Positions 25,501 through 34,283 of a stretch of DNA of 64,000 nt are shown here, piece after piece (the first letter of the stretch is position 1; every line of letters begins with the position of its first letter). The position numbers and the translations under genes are program-made. The DNA comes from JBARDN01 sp050736695 (GTDB lineage: Bacteria; Desulfobacterota; Binatia; Binatales; Binataceae): positions 1 through 64,000 of the forward strand of contig JBOHWH010000170.1 of the NCBI GenBank assembly GCA_050736695.1, written 5' to 3'. The notes beneath the pieces are model-generated. The model did not search any database and was not told the DNA's origin. It saw only the letters and a list, made by a program, of their open reading frames with translations.

Positions 25501-26082
25501 TGGCCCAGCTTGTGGCGGCCGTCTCGAGACGCCGCCGTTCGCCGCGCTCGTGGCGCTACAAAAAGTAGCATCGATGCGCAGCTATCAATCCCAGAGCGAA
25601 TTTCGTGCCGTCTTTCCTTCATCCCTTCCCTACAAGTTGTATCATTATGGGGTTGTCTATGAGACACTTTTTTTCATAAGCTGTAGCAATGGTGCAACGC
25701 GCACCGCGCGAATTGGCTCCGCTGCCCCTCGCGATGCTTCAGCGAGTGTCCGAAATTCACACGCCTACAGCGCGCCTCGCGACTCTCACCCGGATCCGCG
25801 CCGCCGCGGCGCGCCGCAACATCGATCGCGTTCTGATTTGCGAAACTCGACCCCGAGTGCGGAGTAGCTGAGGCACTTCAGGTCGTCCCCAAGTCACGCG
25901 CCCAGATGGCCTCCGCTTCGGAAGAAACCAGCCGAGCTAGGTCGCTGGCGATAGTTCGTTTTGCACTGTCATGTAGGGCAAGGGTTTGCTATGTTGCGTC
26001 TAGTTAATCCGACTGGCGGCCAACGGTCCGACGACTTTCGGCGGACCATACCCCGCACTTCGTAATGTTCTGGAAGTTTGCA
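25501..26082. other. Gene-free stretch, 582 bases
   Basis: Leader of the beta-helix gene plus upstream DNA before the zinc-knuckle pair. A 12-bp palindrome CGTCTCGAGACG (25520-25531) flanked by GGCGG/CCGCC sits 20 bases before the beta-helix start and could be an operator or leader hairpin. Open frames here (for example 25484-25867) lack ribosome sites and family resemblance. Base composition is more AT-rich around 25600-25690. Confidence 0.5.
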
Positions 26083-26379
26083 ATGGAGACGACGATGGAT
26101 CAGGGCAATTCTCAGGCGCACGATTATCTGATTGTTAACCGCGTCCAGTTGTTGACCGAATGCGGATGCAGCGCCTGCGGCGGCAGTTTCAGCACGAATC
26201 CGGCAGGCGACAAGGCGCTGGTGGTGACGATCGCAGAAGGCGGTCGCACTTTTATCTTCTGCGGCGGATGCGGCGACAATATCGCCGGGCGTATCGCCTC
26301 GGACGAAGTGCGCAAGAACTACGTCTGGGATTGGGCGGTGCCGCTTCGCGACGGGCGCCCGGCAACGCATACATCCTGA
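26083..26379 (+). CDS. Zinc-knuckle protein of unknown function, copy 1
   Basis: 98 aa from ATG 26083, chosen for the GGAAG seven bases upstream; ATG 26065 and 26095 are alternatives. Two cysteine pairs (C29-x-x-C32 and C60-x-x-C63, plus C27) fit a zinc ribbon. After the second pair comes G-D-N-I-A-G-R and then Y-V-W-D-W-A-V-P-L-R. The same layout is found in the larger neighbour, so they are paralogs. No known family is recognised; no signal peptide or membrane segment. Confidence 0.65.
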   Translation: METTMDQGNSQAHDYLIVNRVQLLTECGCSACGGSFSTNPAGDKALVVTIAEGGRTFIFCGGCGDNIAGRIASDEVRKNYVWDWAVPLRDGRPATHTS

Positions 26380-26402
26380 GCGCTTAGTCCGCGCCGGACG
26401 CG

Positions 26403-26990
26403 ATGGATTCGATCAGGGGATGGCTCGCGATCGCTCCTTTAGCCGGCGCGATCGCGCGTCTGTCCGGGCGCACCGGCCATATCTGTTTTCTGCTCGAACG
26501 CGGCCTTGCGATCGTGGCGCCGCATTGCGCGGCTTGCGGAATCGCGTTTGATCCGCCGAGTCGGGCGGGCGAGCGGTTCCGGGTAGCGCTTCAGGTCTTC
26601 GAAGCGGGTGCGGATGCGGAACTGGTTTCGAGCACGCGGATGTTCGTCGGCTCCAAGGTGCTGTTAGCCCGCGCAGGCGCGCCGCTGGGTCCGATGCTCG
26701 ATCGATCGATTACCTACGTCGGGGCCAGAGTCATGGTCGTGATGCCGCGGTATCGGGACGCCGGCCATATCCCGATCCTGTTATGCCGCGCGTGCGGCGA
26801 AAACATCGGACATCATCTCAGCAAAGCAAGCGAAGCCAGCTACGGATGGGATCGGCTGGTGGAATTTCGTCCCAAGAGGTTGCTCGCGCGATGGGCCATG
26901 CGGCTAATGCGGCGTCGGGACGACTTTTCGAAATTCCAGATGCGGGCCGTCGCGAGCCCGATCGATCGACGTTGGATTCGCGCTCGTTAA
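26403..26990 (+). CDS. Zinc-knuckle protein of unknown function, copy 2
   Basis: 195 aa. Cysteine pairs C42-x-x-C45 and C128-x-x-C131 correspond to those of the gene 23 bases upstream: H-C-A-A-C-G-I-A-F matches G-C-S-A-C-G-G-S-F, C-R-A-C-G-E-N-I-G matches C-G-G-C-G-D-N-I-A-G, and S-Y-G-W-D matches N-Y-V-W-D. About 80 residues are inserted between the pairs, and a basic C-terminal tail (K-R-L-L-A-R-W-A-M-R-L-M-R-R-R) is added, perhaps for nucleic acid or membrane contact. Function unknown. Confidence 0.65.
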   Translation: MDSIRGWLAIAPLAGAIARLSGRTGHICFLLERGLAIVAPHCAACGIAFDPPSRAGERFRVALQVFEAGADAELVSSTRMFVGSKVLLARAGAPLGPMLDRSITYVGARVMVVMPRYRDAGHIPILLCRACGENIGHHLSKASEASYGWDRLVEFRPKRLLARWAMRLMRRRDDFSKFQMRAVASPIDRRWIRAR

Positions 26991-27239
26991 CGCGAAAGTC
27001 CACCTCAAAAATCAGAAATACGTGAGATTCATGCGCGTATCGACCTAAAGCCGATCCGAATCGCGCGCGGTGTCTCCACGCGGTACCAAATGAGCGCATT
27101 TCCACAACAATTCGTACTTATGCTGGCCGTAAGCTCCTTTGACATTCCTCGGCGACTGCACTAATACTCACGCGCTGGTCATTCCGGTAACTTTGGTACG
27201 GCGATCCTGCTGTCGCGGGTGGGGACGCCCAATAAACAA

Positions 27240-27257
27240 GTTCCCCAGTAGGGGAAC
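27240..27257 (+). promoter_or_regulatory. Hairpin abutting the ribosome site of the DUF1329 gene
   Basis: GTTCCCC-AGTA-GGGGAAC, a perfect 7-bp stem-loop 1 base before GGAGG. It could be an operator or a 5' stabilising/translation-control hairpin. Confidence 0.5.
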
Positions 27258-27267
27258 GGAGGTTTCT

Positions 27268-28578
27268 ATGCGTGTGGGGACTCGCTTGTGGGGAACAGGA
27301 CTCCTGAGCGCCGCGGCCTCGATTGCGTTGGCCACATTAGTGGCCACGCCGGCCGTTGCTCAGGTTAAACCAGGTGATTTTATCACCGCCGATCAATCCG
27401 CGAAGGTCAAAAACCTCGTCTCTCCGGGAGTGCTTTACAAGGTCGAGCGCGGGATGTCGATGAAAATCGTACCGACCGAACGAATCGATTGGCCGCCGCC
27501 GTACAAAGATGCGACCGAGAAATACTCGGCGCAAGTGGACTTGTCGGCTGACCATCGTTCGCTCGTCGGCTATGTCGCCGGACAGCCGTTCCCGCTGATC
27601 GATGCCAACGATCCGTACGTCGCGACCAAGATCGCGTGGAACAACGTGTTCCGCCCGATCAACAGCGACGACTACGATCTGCGCTATTTCGATTGCGACA
27701 CCGTCTATACGGGCAAAAACAAGCCGTTCTTCGAAGTCGCCTACGGACAGCTCGGCCATTACGCAGGCTATGATCTGGTCGGGCGCACCGAAGTCGATCC
27801 CCTGCCGACTGATCCGGACTTCAAGAAGACCAATCGTCTGTGGCTGTTCTTCCTCGGACCCGAACTCGCCCCAGCGAATTCGCGTGGCACCAGCTTGCTG
27901 CGCTATCGCTACGCGCCGGAAAATCAGGGCGACGACACGTGGACCTGGGAGACCGGCTCGCGCCGCGTACGCCGGCTGGACGAAGCGATCAATTCGTCGG
28001 CAACCGGAGCGCAGACTTTCGACCCCGATCATTATTCGGGCTTCAATCCGAAGACCGAGGAATACGACTACCACTTCATGGGCGAGAAGCAGATGCTAGC
28101 GTGCGTGCGCGCCGAGCATTCGCCTGAGGTACGATGCCCCACCGATGGCGGCGGCAGTGCGTGTCCGGAAGTGTGGGAAATGCGCCATATGTACATTATC
28201 GAAGCGCTGCCCCGCAAAAGTAACAACTCCGGCGCGCTCGATTCACGTACCGTGATCTACGAAGACTCCGAAATGTGGTTCCAGCCGTATATCGATACCT
28301 ATGACCGGCAAGGTCAGCTCTGGCGCAACCATATCTACTGGTCTGCGTTCCGCGACCGTCCGGTTCCCGACGCGAAAGTCGCGATCTATCCGTTCAAGCG
28401 CGAGTTCGTGGTCGGCGCGGCATCGACGGACGTGCAGAACGCGCTGGTGACGATGTGCTACCTGCCCGGCATGGAAACGCCGGAGCGCGAATGCTGGTAC
28501 ATCAACATGGGCGCGGTCGACAAGGGCTTCTTCACGCAGGAAGCCATGGTCAAGGGGGCAGTCAGCGGAGGACGTTAA
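27268..28578 (+). CDS. DUF1329 family exported protein
   Basis: 436 aa. ATG 27268 follows GGAGG by 6 bases; a long open extension upstream is ignored because a signal peptide (residues 1-31, ending A-V-A-Q) begins here. The mature part matches DUF1329: G-x-x-Y-K-V-E-R-G-M, repeated aromatic strand pairs, R-R-V-R-R-L-D-E-A-I, Y-D-Y-H-F-M-G-E-K-Q-M-L, and Y-E-D-S-E-M-W-F. The family has a LolA/LolB-like fold and is usually found beside RND lipid transporters and DUF1302 proteins, in systems moving hydrophobic compounds across the envelope; here neither partner is adjacent. Strong terminator downstream. Confidence 0.85.
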   Translation: MRVGTRLWGTGLLSAAASIALATLVATPAVAQVKPGDFITADQSAKVKNLVSPGVLYKVERGMSMKIVPTERIDWPPPYKDATEKYSAQVDLSADHRSLVGYVAGQPFPLIDANDPYVATKIAWNNVFRPINSDDYDLRYFDCDTVYTGKNKPFFEVAYGQLGHYAGYDLVGRTEVDPLPTDPDFKKTNRLWLFFLGPELAPANSRGTSLLRYRYAPENQGDDTWTWETGSRRVRRLDEAINSSATGAQTFDPDHYSGFNPKTEEYDYHFMGEKQMLACVRAEHSPEVRCPTDGGGSACPEVWEMRHMYIIEALPRKSNNSGALDSRTVIYEDSEMWFQPYIDTYDRQGQLWRNHIYWSAFRDRPVPDAKVAIYPFKREFVVGAASTDVQNALVTMCYLPGMETPERECWYINMGAVDKGFFTQEAMVKGAVSGGR

Positions 28579-28628
28579 GCGCGATCCGCTAAAATCTGCC
28601 TCGGGACTTACCTCAAGTCTGAATCGAC

Positions 28629-28656
28629 GCCGGCGGGATCATCGGATCCCGCCGGC
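28629..28656 (+). terminator. Intrinsic terminator after the DUF1329 gene
   Basis: Perfect 12-bp stem GCCGGCGGGATC/GATCCCGCCGGC with ATCG loop, then TTCTTGT. Confidence 0.85.
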
Positions 28657-28737
28657 TTCTTGTGAAGCGGTGCAAAAACGGCGGGTTCACCGTTGCTGAC
28701 ACGCATCGGGACAGCGAGAACCGCGAGCTTCACAGAA

Positions 28738-29541
28738 TCAGGCGAAGGAGCCTGGTTTGCGCTTGGGGAACGCGAGCTGGCGCATCCGCTTGGGTGGTCC
28801 GTCGATGAATCCGATTGAATTCAGATAGAGCTCGCCGCCGAGCAGGCGGCGAAGCACCGGCGACGCGCGATGCCATACTTCTTCGCGCACCGATACAAGA
28901 TGATTTTCCTGCACACGCAGGAATGGCCGCACGTAGTAAGCGAATAGTGCGCGGCGCTGTCCGGCGCGGGTTACATTCGCACCCGTGCGATGCCACGTGT
29001 AGCCGTGCAGGATCGCGAGCGACCCTGCGGGCGCGATCAGCGGCACGCAGGTGTATTTCCGGCGCGGATCCGGATTGCAGCGCATCCGATGCGATCCGGG
29101 AACGTATTCGGTGCCGCCGTTTTCGAGCGTGAAGTTATCGAGGATCCAGATCGCGTTCGCCGCCAGCGGCACTTCCGGATGCGGCGGCGGCACGTAGCCC
29201 GAATCCGAATGCAACAGCATCGGCTCGCCGCCCGGCCCGGTCGTATTAGAGGAAAATCCCGACAGGATAAAATCGCCGGCGAGGACTTGCTGCATTAGCG
29301 ACATCACCGCCGGATCCTGCACCGCCGCCTCGAACACCTGGCCCTTGTTGACCAGGTTGAACACGCGCTGGTTGGCGCCTTCGGATTCGATAAATCCGAC
29401 TCCCGCCGCGCGCTCGGACTGATTGAGCTCGTCCACCCGATCGCGCAGGCGAGCGAGCGTCTCGTGAGGCATAAAGTCCCGGATGAGCGCAATTCCGTCG
29501 CGCGCCAGGGTGGCAATCGTGCGGTCGAGATCAAAATCCAT
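28738..29541 (-). CDS. Phytanoyl-CoA dioxygenase (PhyH) family oxygenase
   Basis: 267-aa cytoplasmic non-haem Fe(II)/2-oxoglutarate oxygenase. The double-stranded beta-helix iron site is visible as H111-x-D113 (L-L-H-S-D-S-G-Y) and distal H184 in Y-T-W-H-R-T-G-A-N; an arginine about 12 residues later (Q-R-R-A-L-F) can bind 2-oxoglutarate. G-G-T-E-Y-V-P-G-S-H-R is the family core strand. It would hydroxylate a small hydrophobic or acyl substrate, identity unknown. Start ATG 29541; no close operon partner. Confidence 0.85.
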   Translation of the reverse strand: MDFDLDRTIATLARDGIALIRDFMPHETLARLRDRVDELNQSERAAGVGFIESEGANQRVFNLVNKGQVFEAAVQDPAVMSLMQQVLAGDFILSGFSSNTTGPGGEPMLLHSDSGYVPPPHPEVPLAANAIWILDNFTLENGGTEYVPGSHRMRCNPDPRRKYTCVPLIAPAGSLAILHGYTWHRTGANVTRAGQRRALFAYYVRPFLRVQENHLVSVREEVWHRASPVLRRLLGGELYLNSIGFIDGPPKRMRQLAFPKRKPGSFA

Positions 29542-29679
29542 CGCGGACGCGGACCTCCGTCGGTTCCTGAACGATCGGTTAATGATGCAATATCCGAGGC
29601 TCGGTTGACAATCCCGCTGATGCAGGGGGCGGCTCGGGAGCCGCCCGCGGACCTGACGCGAACTGGGTTCGTTTGGGCT

Positions 29680-30222
29680 CTAATGTGCGAGCAGGAGGTA
29701 CACGGTGCCCGACAGCAGCACGAGGATGCCGGGATTGATGTGCCGCCATAGCAGGATCGCGCTGACGCCGAGCGCAATTCCGAGTCCGACCGGATTCATT
29801 CGTCCGGTGACTGGACTTACGATTGTAAGCTTTGCGATTGCGAAGGTTCCCGCGCACATCAAGCCGATTGCGACCGGCGCCATCCCGCGCTGCACCGAGA
29901 GGCGCCACGGCGAGCCCTCAAAATGTACCCACAGGCGATTCGCCAGCAAGGTGAGCACGCAGTCGGGCAAGAAAAACGCAACGCCCACGATTGCCGCGCC
30001 AAGCGCGCCCATCAGCTTGTAGCCGATCACCATGACCATCAGCATGTTCGGCCCGGGGGCAACCTGGCCCAAGCTATAGATGTCGCGGAATCCTCTGTCG
30101 CTGAGTCCAAACCAATGCACTGTCGCATGCTGCATCTCGGGCAGCACGGCGGTGCCACCTCCGACCGCAAGAACGCCCAGCATCGCGAACACCAGACCGA
30201 GCTTAACCAGTTGGGTTCTCAT
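29680..30222 (-). CDS. ChrA-type chromate transporter, C-terminal half protein
   Basis: 180-aa short-chain CHR family membrane protein with about five or six helices. The CHR hallmark appears as G-G-G-T-A-V-L-P near residue 21 and G-Q-V-A-P-G-P-N near residue 52. In short-chain CHR systems two adjacent half-size genes make an antiparallel heterodimer; the partner ends 5 bases upstream. The family exports chromate or related oxyanions in some bacteria and serves unknown functions in many others. Confidence 0.8.
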   Translation of the reverse strand: MRTQLVKLGLVFAMLGVLAVGGGTAVLPEMQHATVHWFGLSDRGFRDIYSLGQVAPGPNMLMVMVIGYKLMGALGAAIVGVAFFLPDCVLTLLANRLWVHFEGSPWRLSVQRGMAPVAIGLMCAGTFAIAKLTIVSPVTGRMNPVGLGIALGVSAILLWRHINPGILVLLSGTVYLLLAH

Positions 30223-30227
30223 GCGCT

Positions 30228-30875
30228 TTAGTGCCGGAGGTTTCCATGGCGTGGTCCGCGATGAAACGGCAAATGCAGCTCTGCCGACTGGGCATGAGAT
30301 CGTTCAGTGCCGGGACGGTACATTAGGATTGCGAGCGGTCCGATAACCAGCAACACCCAGGCGAGCGAGATCTTGAAGATCGATACCGCCGCAAAAGTGA
30401 CGAGAATAATCGAAAGGTCGGTCAGTTTCTGGAACTGGCGGCGTCCGAGTTGTAGCGTCACCACCGAAAGCATCCCCACCGCGGCGGCGGCGATTCCCAG
30501 CAGAAATTTACCGACCAGGGGATTATGCGGACGGTCGCTCCACAGGACTCCAAGCACCATCACGATCACCGCTCCCGGGATCATCAGACCCGCGGTTGCG
30601 GCGATCGCGCCGGGGATTCCGCGAAGGTTATCGCCGACGATCACGGCGATATTGACCGAGTTCAGTCCCGGCAGAGTCTCAGAGATTTCAAGTGTGGCGA
30701 GAAAATCTTCATCGGTGAGCCACTTGGATCCGCCGACGACATACTCGCGCTCGTAGGCGACTACGCCGCCGCCGAAGCTGACCGCGCCGGCCATAAAGAA
30801 GAGCTTGAACAGATCGAACAGCGCGACTTTCTTCGCCGCCGGGGTGCTCTCACTCGCGGTGCTTGACGGTGGCAT
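30228..30875 (-). CDS. ChrA-type chromate transporter, N-terminal half protein
   Basis: 215-aa partner of the downstream gene. After a Ser/Thr-rich tail of 20 residues come helices with F-F-M-A-G-A-V-S-F-G-G-G, the strand E-R-E-Y-V-V, and E-T-L-P-G-L-N, equivalent to the P-G-P-N motif of the other half. ATG 30875 overlaps the end of the CYTH gene by 26 bases; a slightly later start is possible. The C-terminus beyond the last helix is polar and His/Arg-rich. Confidence 0.78.
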   Translation of the reverse strand: MPPSSTASESTPAAKKVALFDLFKLFFMAGAVSFGGGVVAYEREYVVGGSKWLTDEDFLATLEISETLPGLNSVNIAVIVGDNLRGIPGAIAATAGLMIPGAVIVMVLGVLWSDRPHNPLVGKFLLGIAAAAVGMLSVVTLQLGRRQFQKLTDLSIILVTFAAVSIFKISLAWVLLVIGPLAILMYRPGTERSHAQSAELHLPFHRGPRHGNLRH

Positions 30876-31734
30876 TGCCCAATCCGTAAACCAGCGCGGT
30901 TTTGGTGGTTCCGCGCTCGATCCAGTCCGCGGCCCGCTTCTGCAGCCCGACATAGAACTGTTCCGACAACTCGCGCGGCTTTTTATGCATCGCCTCGGGC
31001 CGGTCGAACTTGAGCTGGAACGCGAACTCGGCGACCAGCGGTTTCTCGACCTCGCGCACTTTCCAAACCGCGACGTTGCACTTGGCGCTCAGATGGCCGC
31101 CGAAATCGAGCACGCCCAACTCGAACAGGTATTCGGCGATCGATGCGCCATGCACCGGCATCATCGTGGCCTTCGGATTTGCGCCGATGGTGCCGAGCGC
31201 GGGAAAGGCATTCGAGATTAATTCGATTTTTTGCGTGAGCAGAATATTGGGCGTATCGAGTTCGCAGTTATGCGAATAGACCAGCCGCATCCCGGCCGAG
31301 CCATCGTGCGGCACCAAGATCTCTTCTTTGAACTTGATCGTGTGGATGCACGGCAGGAGCGGGCGCACATCGACGGCCGCCGCGGTGGCTTTGTCCGAAT
31401 GGCGGAACTTCAGCACCAGCTCGTGATTCGGCTCGGGCATCCCATGCTTGAAGAACGTGCGTTTACGCAGGATGAAGCCCGCGTTGTAGAGCTTGAAGTG
31501 CGGGGTGTCGAAGAACACCACTTCGCGAACCTGAGCGGACGAATCCTCTTCCATCTTGGTCAGATGCACGCCGAACTCCTTGGCGGCGTGATGCGCGACC
31601 TTCCAGAATTTGTGAAATGACGCCGGCTTGCGGAACTTGTCCGCGTCGAGCAGGAGCTTGTACTCGCGGTACTTGATCTCGTCGGCGGGTATCGGCTCGT
31701 AAAGAAGCTTGTTGTTTTTCGCCTGTGAGCTCAT
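30850..31734 (-). CDS. CYTH/triphosphate-tunnel-like protein
   Basis: 294 aa from ATG 31734. A CYTH-type beta pattern is seen: R-E-Y-K-L-L-L near the N-terminus (place of the E-x-E-x-K signature), then F-F-D-T-P-H-F-K-L-Y-N-A-G-F-I-L-R-K-R and later L-V-L-K-F-R-H. CYTH enzymes bind triphosphates inside a beta-tunnel (tripolyphosphatase, thiamine triphosphatase or adenylate cyclase). The first glutamate of the signature is replaced by arginine, so activity is doubtful. It is the upstream gene of the ChrA pair, overlapping by 26 bases. Confidence 0.6.
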   Translation of the reverse strand: MSSQAKNNKLLYEPIPADEIKYREYKLLLDADKFRKPASFHKFWKVAHHAAKEFGVHLTKMEEDSSAQVREVVFFDTPHFKLYNAGFILRKRTFFKHGMPEPNHELVLKFRHSDKATAAAVDVRPLLPCIHTIKFKEEILVPHDGSAGMRLVYSHNCELDTPNILLTQKIELISNAFPALGTIGANPKATMMPVHGASIAEYLFELGVLDFGGHLSAKCNVAVWKVREVEKPLVAEFAFQLKFDRPEAMHKKPRELSEQFYVGLQKRAADWIERGTTKTALVYGLGNATVKHRE

Positions 31735-31902
31735 ACGAAATTTTTCTCGCGCTCCGCTAAGCCAGCGCCCCGCCCGCGCGCCGCGGTTCTTGACCCATCG
31801 AAGTACCAGTCTCATCGCCAAGGGTCAATTGTCCGGGCAAGCGTAGCACGAGATGCGCAGAGCGGCTTGCTTTCAATGCGAATTTTGCCGCATTTAGGGA
31901 AC

Positions 31903-33189
31903 ATGGATACCAATTCGAGCCTGTGGGTGCGGATGCAATCGGCGGTAGCCAGAGGCGTCAGCGTGTCGTTGCCGGTCTTCGCCGCCAGCGCCGAAAATGC
32001 GGAAATCCGCGATGTCGAAGGGCGCCGCTATATCGATTTCGCCGGAGGAATCGCCGTCCTCGGCGTCGGCCATCGCCATCCCCGCGTGATGGCCGCGGCC
32101 GAGGCTCAGCTCCGCGCGCTCACCCACGCGTGCTTCCAGGTCACTCCGTACGAATCGTACGTGCGCCTGGCAGAGCGGCTGAACGAGCTCGCGCCCGGGG
32201 CGAGTCCGAAGAAAACCATTTTTCTCACCACCGGTGCCGAAGCGATCGAGAACGCGGTCAAGATCGCGCGTTACGCGACCGGGCGGCCCGGCGTGATCGC
32301 ATTCGATGGTGCGTTTCACGGACGCACGCTGATGGCGCTGGGGCTGACCGGCAAGATGATTCCCTACAAAGCGGGCTTCGGGCCGTTTCCCGCCGATGTT
32401 TATCACGCGCCATTCCCGGACGAGTTCCACGGCGGAAGTACTGCCGAGTCGATCAAGGCGATCGAGGTGATTTTTCATTCGTCGATCGAGCCGGCGCGGG
32501 TCGCCGCGATTATCATCGAGCCTGTGCAGGGCGAGGGCGGCTTTAACGTCGCCCCGGCGGAGTTCCTGCGCGTGCTGCGCCGCCTGTGCGATCGGCACGG
32601 AATAAAGCTCATCGCCGATGAGGTGCAGACCGGCTTTGGCCGCACCGGACGGATGTTTGCGGTCGAGCATTCCGGGGTCGCGCCGGATTTGATCGCGATG
32701 GCGAAGAGCCTCGGCGGAGGATTCCCGCTTTCCGCCGTGACCGGCGCCGCCGATTTGATGGATAGCGTGGCGCCGGGCGGCCTGGGCGGCACCTACGCCG
32801 GAAATCCGGTCGCCTGCGCGGCGGCGCTCGCGGTGCTCGACGTGATTCGTGAGGAAGATATTCTCGCGCGCGCGGGGAAACTTGGGACGATGGTTCGGGC
32901 GCGGCTGCACAACATGCAACACGACGCGCGGTTCGATTGTATCGGCGACGTGCGCGGAGCCGGCGCGATGCTGGCGTTCGAGCTGGTCAAGGATCGCGCG
33001 ACGCTCGAGCCCGCACCCGAGCTGACTCGCCGTCTGGTCCTGCGCGCCGCCGAGCGCGGCCTGATAATTTTGTCGTGCGGCATTCACGCCAACGTGATTC
33101 GCATCCTCGCGCCGCTGACCGCGCCACTGGAACAGGTGGACGAAGGCATGAGCATCCTGGAGGCATCGTTAACCGACGTGATCGGGTAA
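31903..33189 (+). CDS. gabT: Class III aminotransferase, 4-aminobutyrate transaminase type
   Basis: 428-aa PLP enzyme. ATG 31903 is preceded by TTAGGGA; an earlier in-frame ATG lacks a signal. The fold-type I, class III features are clear: T-G-A-E-A-I-E-N-A-V-K-I-A-R near residue 108, F-H-G-R-T, E-P-V-Q-G-E-G-G-F, then D in I-A-D-E-V-Q-T-G-F-G-R-T-G (PLP pyridine) and the Schiff-base lysine in A-M-A-K-S-L-G-G-G-F-P. It most resembles GabT/PuuE (GABA or 5-aminovalerate to the semialdehyde). The dehydrogenase partner GabD is not in the window. Confidence 0.85.
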   Translation: MDTNSSLWVRMQSAVARGVSVSLPVFAASAENAEIRDVEGRRYIDFAGGIAVLGVGHRHPRVMAAAEAQLRALTHACFQVTPYESYVRLAERLNELAPGASPKKTIFLTTGAEAIENAVKIARYATGRPGVIAFDGAFHGRTLMALGLTGKMIPYKAGFGPFPADVYHAPFPDEFHGGSTAESIKAIEVIFHSSIEPARVAAIIIEPVQGEGGFNVAPAEFLRVLRRLCDRHGIKLIADEVQTGFGRTGRMFAVEHSGVAPDLIAMAKSLGGGFPLSAVTGAADLMDSVAPGGLGGTYAGNPVACAAALAVLDVIREEDILARAGKLGTMVRARLHNMQHDARFDCIGDVRGAGAMLAFELVKDRATLEPAPELTRRLVLRAAERGLIILSCGIHANVIRILAPLTAPLEQVDEGMSILEASLTDVIG

Positions 33190-33380
33190 ATGCTCGTTGA
33201 CAGTAGTTGTCGTCGGCGCGGCGGCACGCTCGGCCTCTCCATAATAAGGCGATCCCGGCGATTGCATATTCAGGCGCGACCCAACTTGATACCCCGATCG
33301 GCGGATGTTAGCTTCGCGGACGGCTGGCCGCGATAAGCTTTGCGTTGCTCGAATCTGCGCGCGGCGAGCGGACCGCACCA

Positions 33381-34283
33381 ATGAGTGAGCATCGAAGGCT
33401 TCCTGACTTTATCGCGGTGGGCCCGCAACGCACCGGCACGACTTGGCTGCATCAGGTGCTGGCAGGCCGCGTCGGCCTGCCGGAAACCAAGGAAACCGAT
33501 TTCTTTTTGAAAAATTTCGACCGCGGCCTCGATTGGTACCTGGCGTTTTTCGACGCGTGTCCAAGCGGGGCGCCGATCGGCGAAATCGACCCCAACTATT
33601 TCGGCGCAGCGGCCGCGCGCGAGCGGATTGCCGCGATGCTGCCGCGGTGCAGGGTTATCGTTTCGCTGCGCGACCCGACCGAGCGCGCATGGTCGTCGTA
33701 TCGTACGATGCGCCGCGACGCGTGGACGCGCATCGGTTTCGAGGCGACAGTCATGCGCAATGAGATCATCCGCGAATCGAGCCGCTACGCGTTCCATCTG
33801 GCCAATTGGCAGCGCGACTTCGGCGCGGATCGCGTGATGGTCTGCCTCTATGATGATCTCGAAGCCGATCCGCAGGCGTATCTTGATCGGATCTGCGAGT
33901 TTATCGGCGCGCCGCCGATCACGGTTCGCGGCACCCCTGGCGCGACCGAGCGCGTCAACACGGTCACCGAGGCTCCGCGCAACCGCAAGCTCGCGCAAAG
34001 CGCGCGCGATGCGCGCGACTGGCTCGCGATGCATCGGTGGCATCGCACGGGCCGCGCGCTCGGACGGCTCGGGCTGTGGCGCTTCGCGTTTGCCGGCGGT
34101 GAGGAGTTTGGCGCGATGGATCGCGCCGCCGAAGCGCGCCTGCGCGAATATTTTCTTCCCGAGATCGAAGAGCTCGAAGTGCTGATTGGCCGCGACCTGG
34201 ACTCATGGAAGCGTCCACACGCGCGCGAAACTGTGGCCGCGGGTCAGGCAGGCTATGCCAATGCGAGCGGTGCGGGAGCGTAG
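33381..34283 (+). CDS. Sulfotransferase 1 of the glycan island
   Basis: 300-aa cytosolic PAPS-dependent sulfotransferase. The 5'-phosphosulfate loop is G-P-Q-R-T-G-T-T-W-L (residues 14-23) and the 3'-phosphate-binding segment R-D-P-T-E-R-A-W-S-S-Y lies in the first half. Start ATG 33381. It is followed after its stop by a GT2 gene with no gap, and has two relatives at 35246 and 38044. It probably sulfates a sugar or lipid-linked intermediate made by the neighbouring glycosyltransferases. Confidence 0.88.
   Translation: MSEHRRLPDFIAVGPQRTGTTWLHQVLAGRVGLPETKETDFFLKNFDRGLDWYLAFFDACPSGAPIGEIDPNYFGAAAARERIAAMLPRCRVIVSLRDPTERAWSSYRTMRRDAWTRIGFEATVMRNEIIRESSRYAFHLANWQRDFGADRVMVCLYDDLEADPQAYLDRICEFIGAPPITVRGTPGATERVNTVTEAPRNRKLAQSARDARDWLAMHRWHRTGRALGRLGLWRFAFAGGEEFGAMDRAAEARLREYFLPEIEELEVLIGRDLDSWKRPHARETVAAGQAGYANASGAGA

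Noticed and set aside
25484..25867. 127-aa plus-strand frame
   Set aside because: Overlaps the start of the beta-helix gene on the other strand, no ribosome site, no family pattern.
31894..33087. 397-aa antisense frame inside the aminotransferase gene
   Set aside because: Shadow of gabT; composition biased to Arg/His/Asp without domain features.
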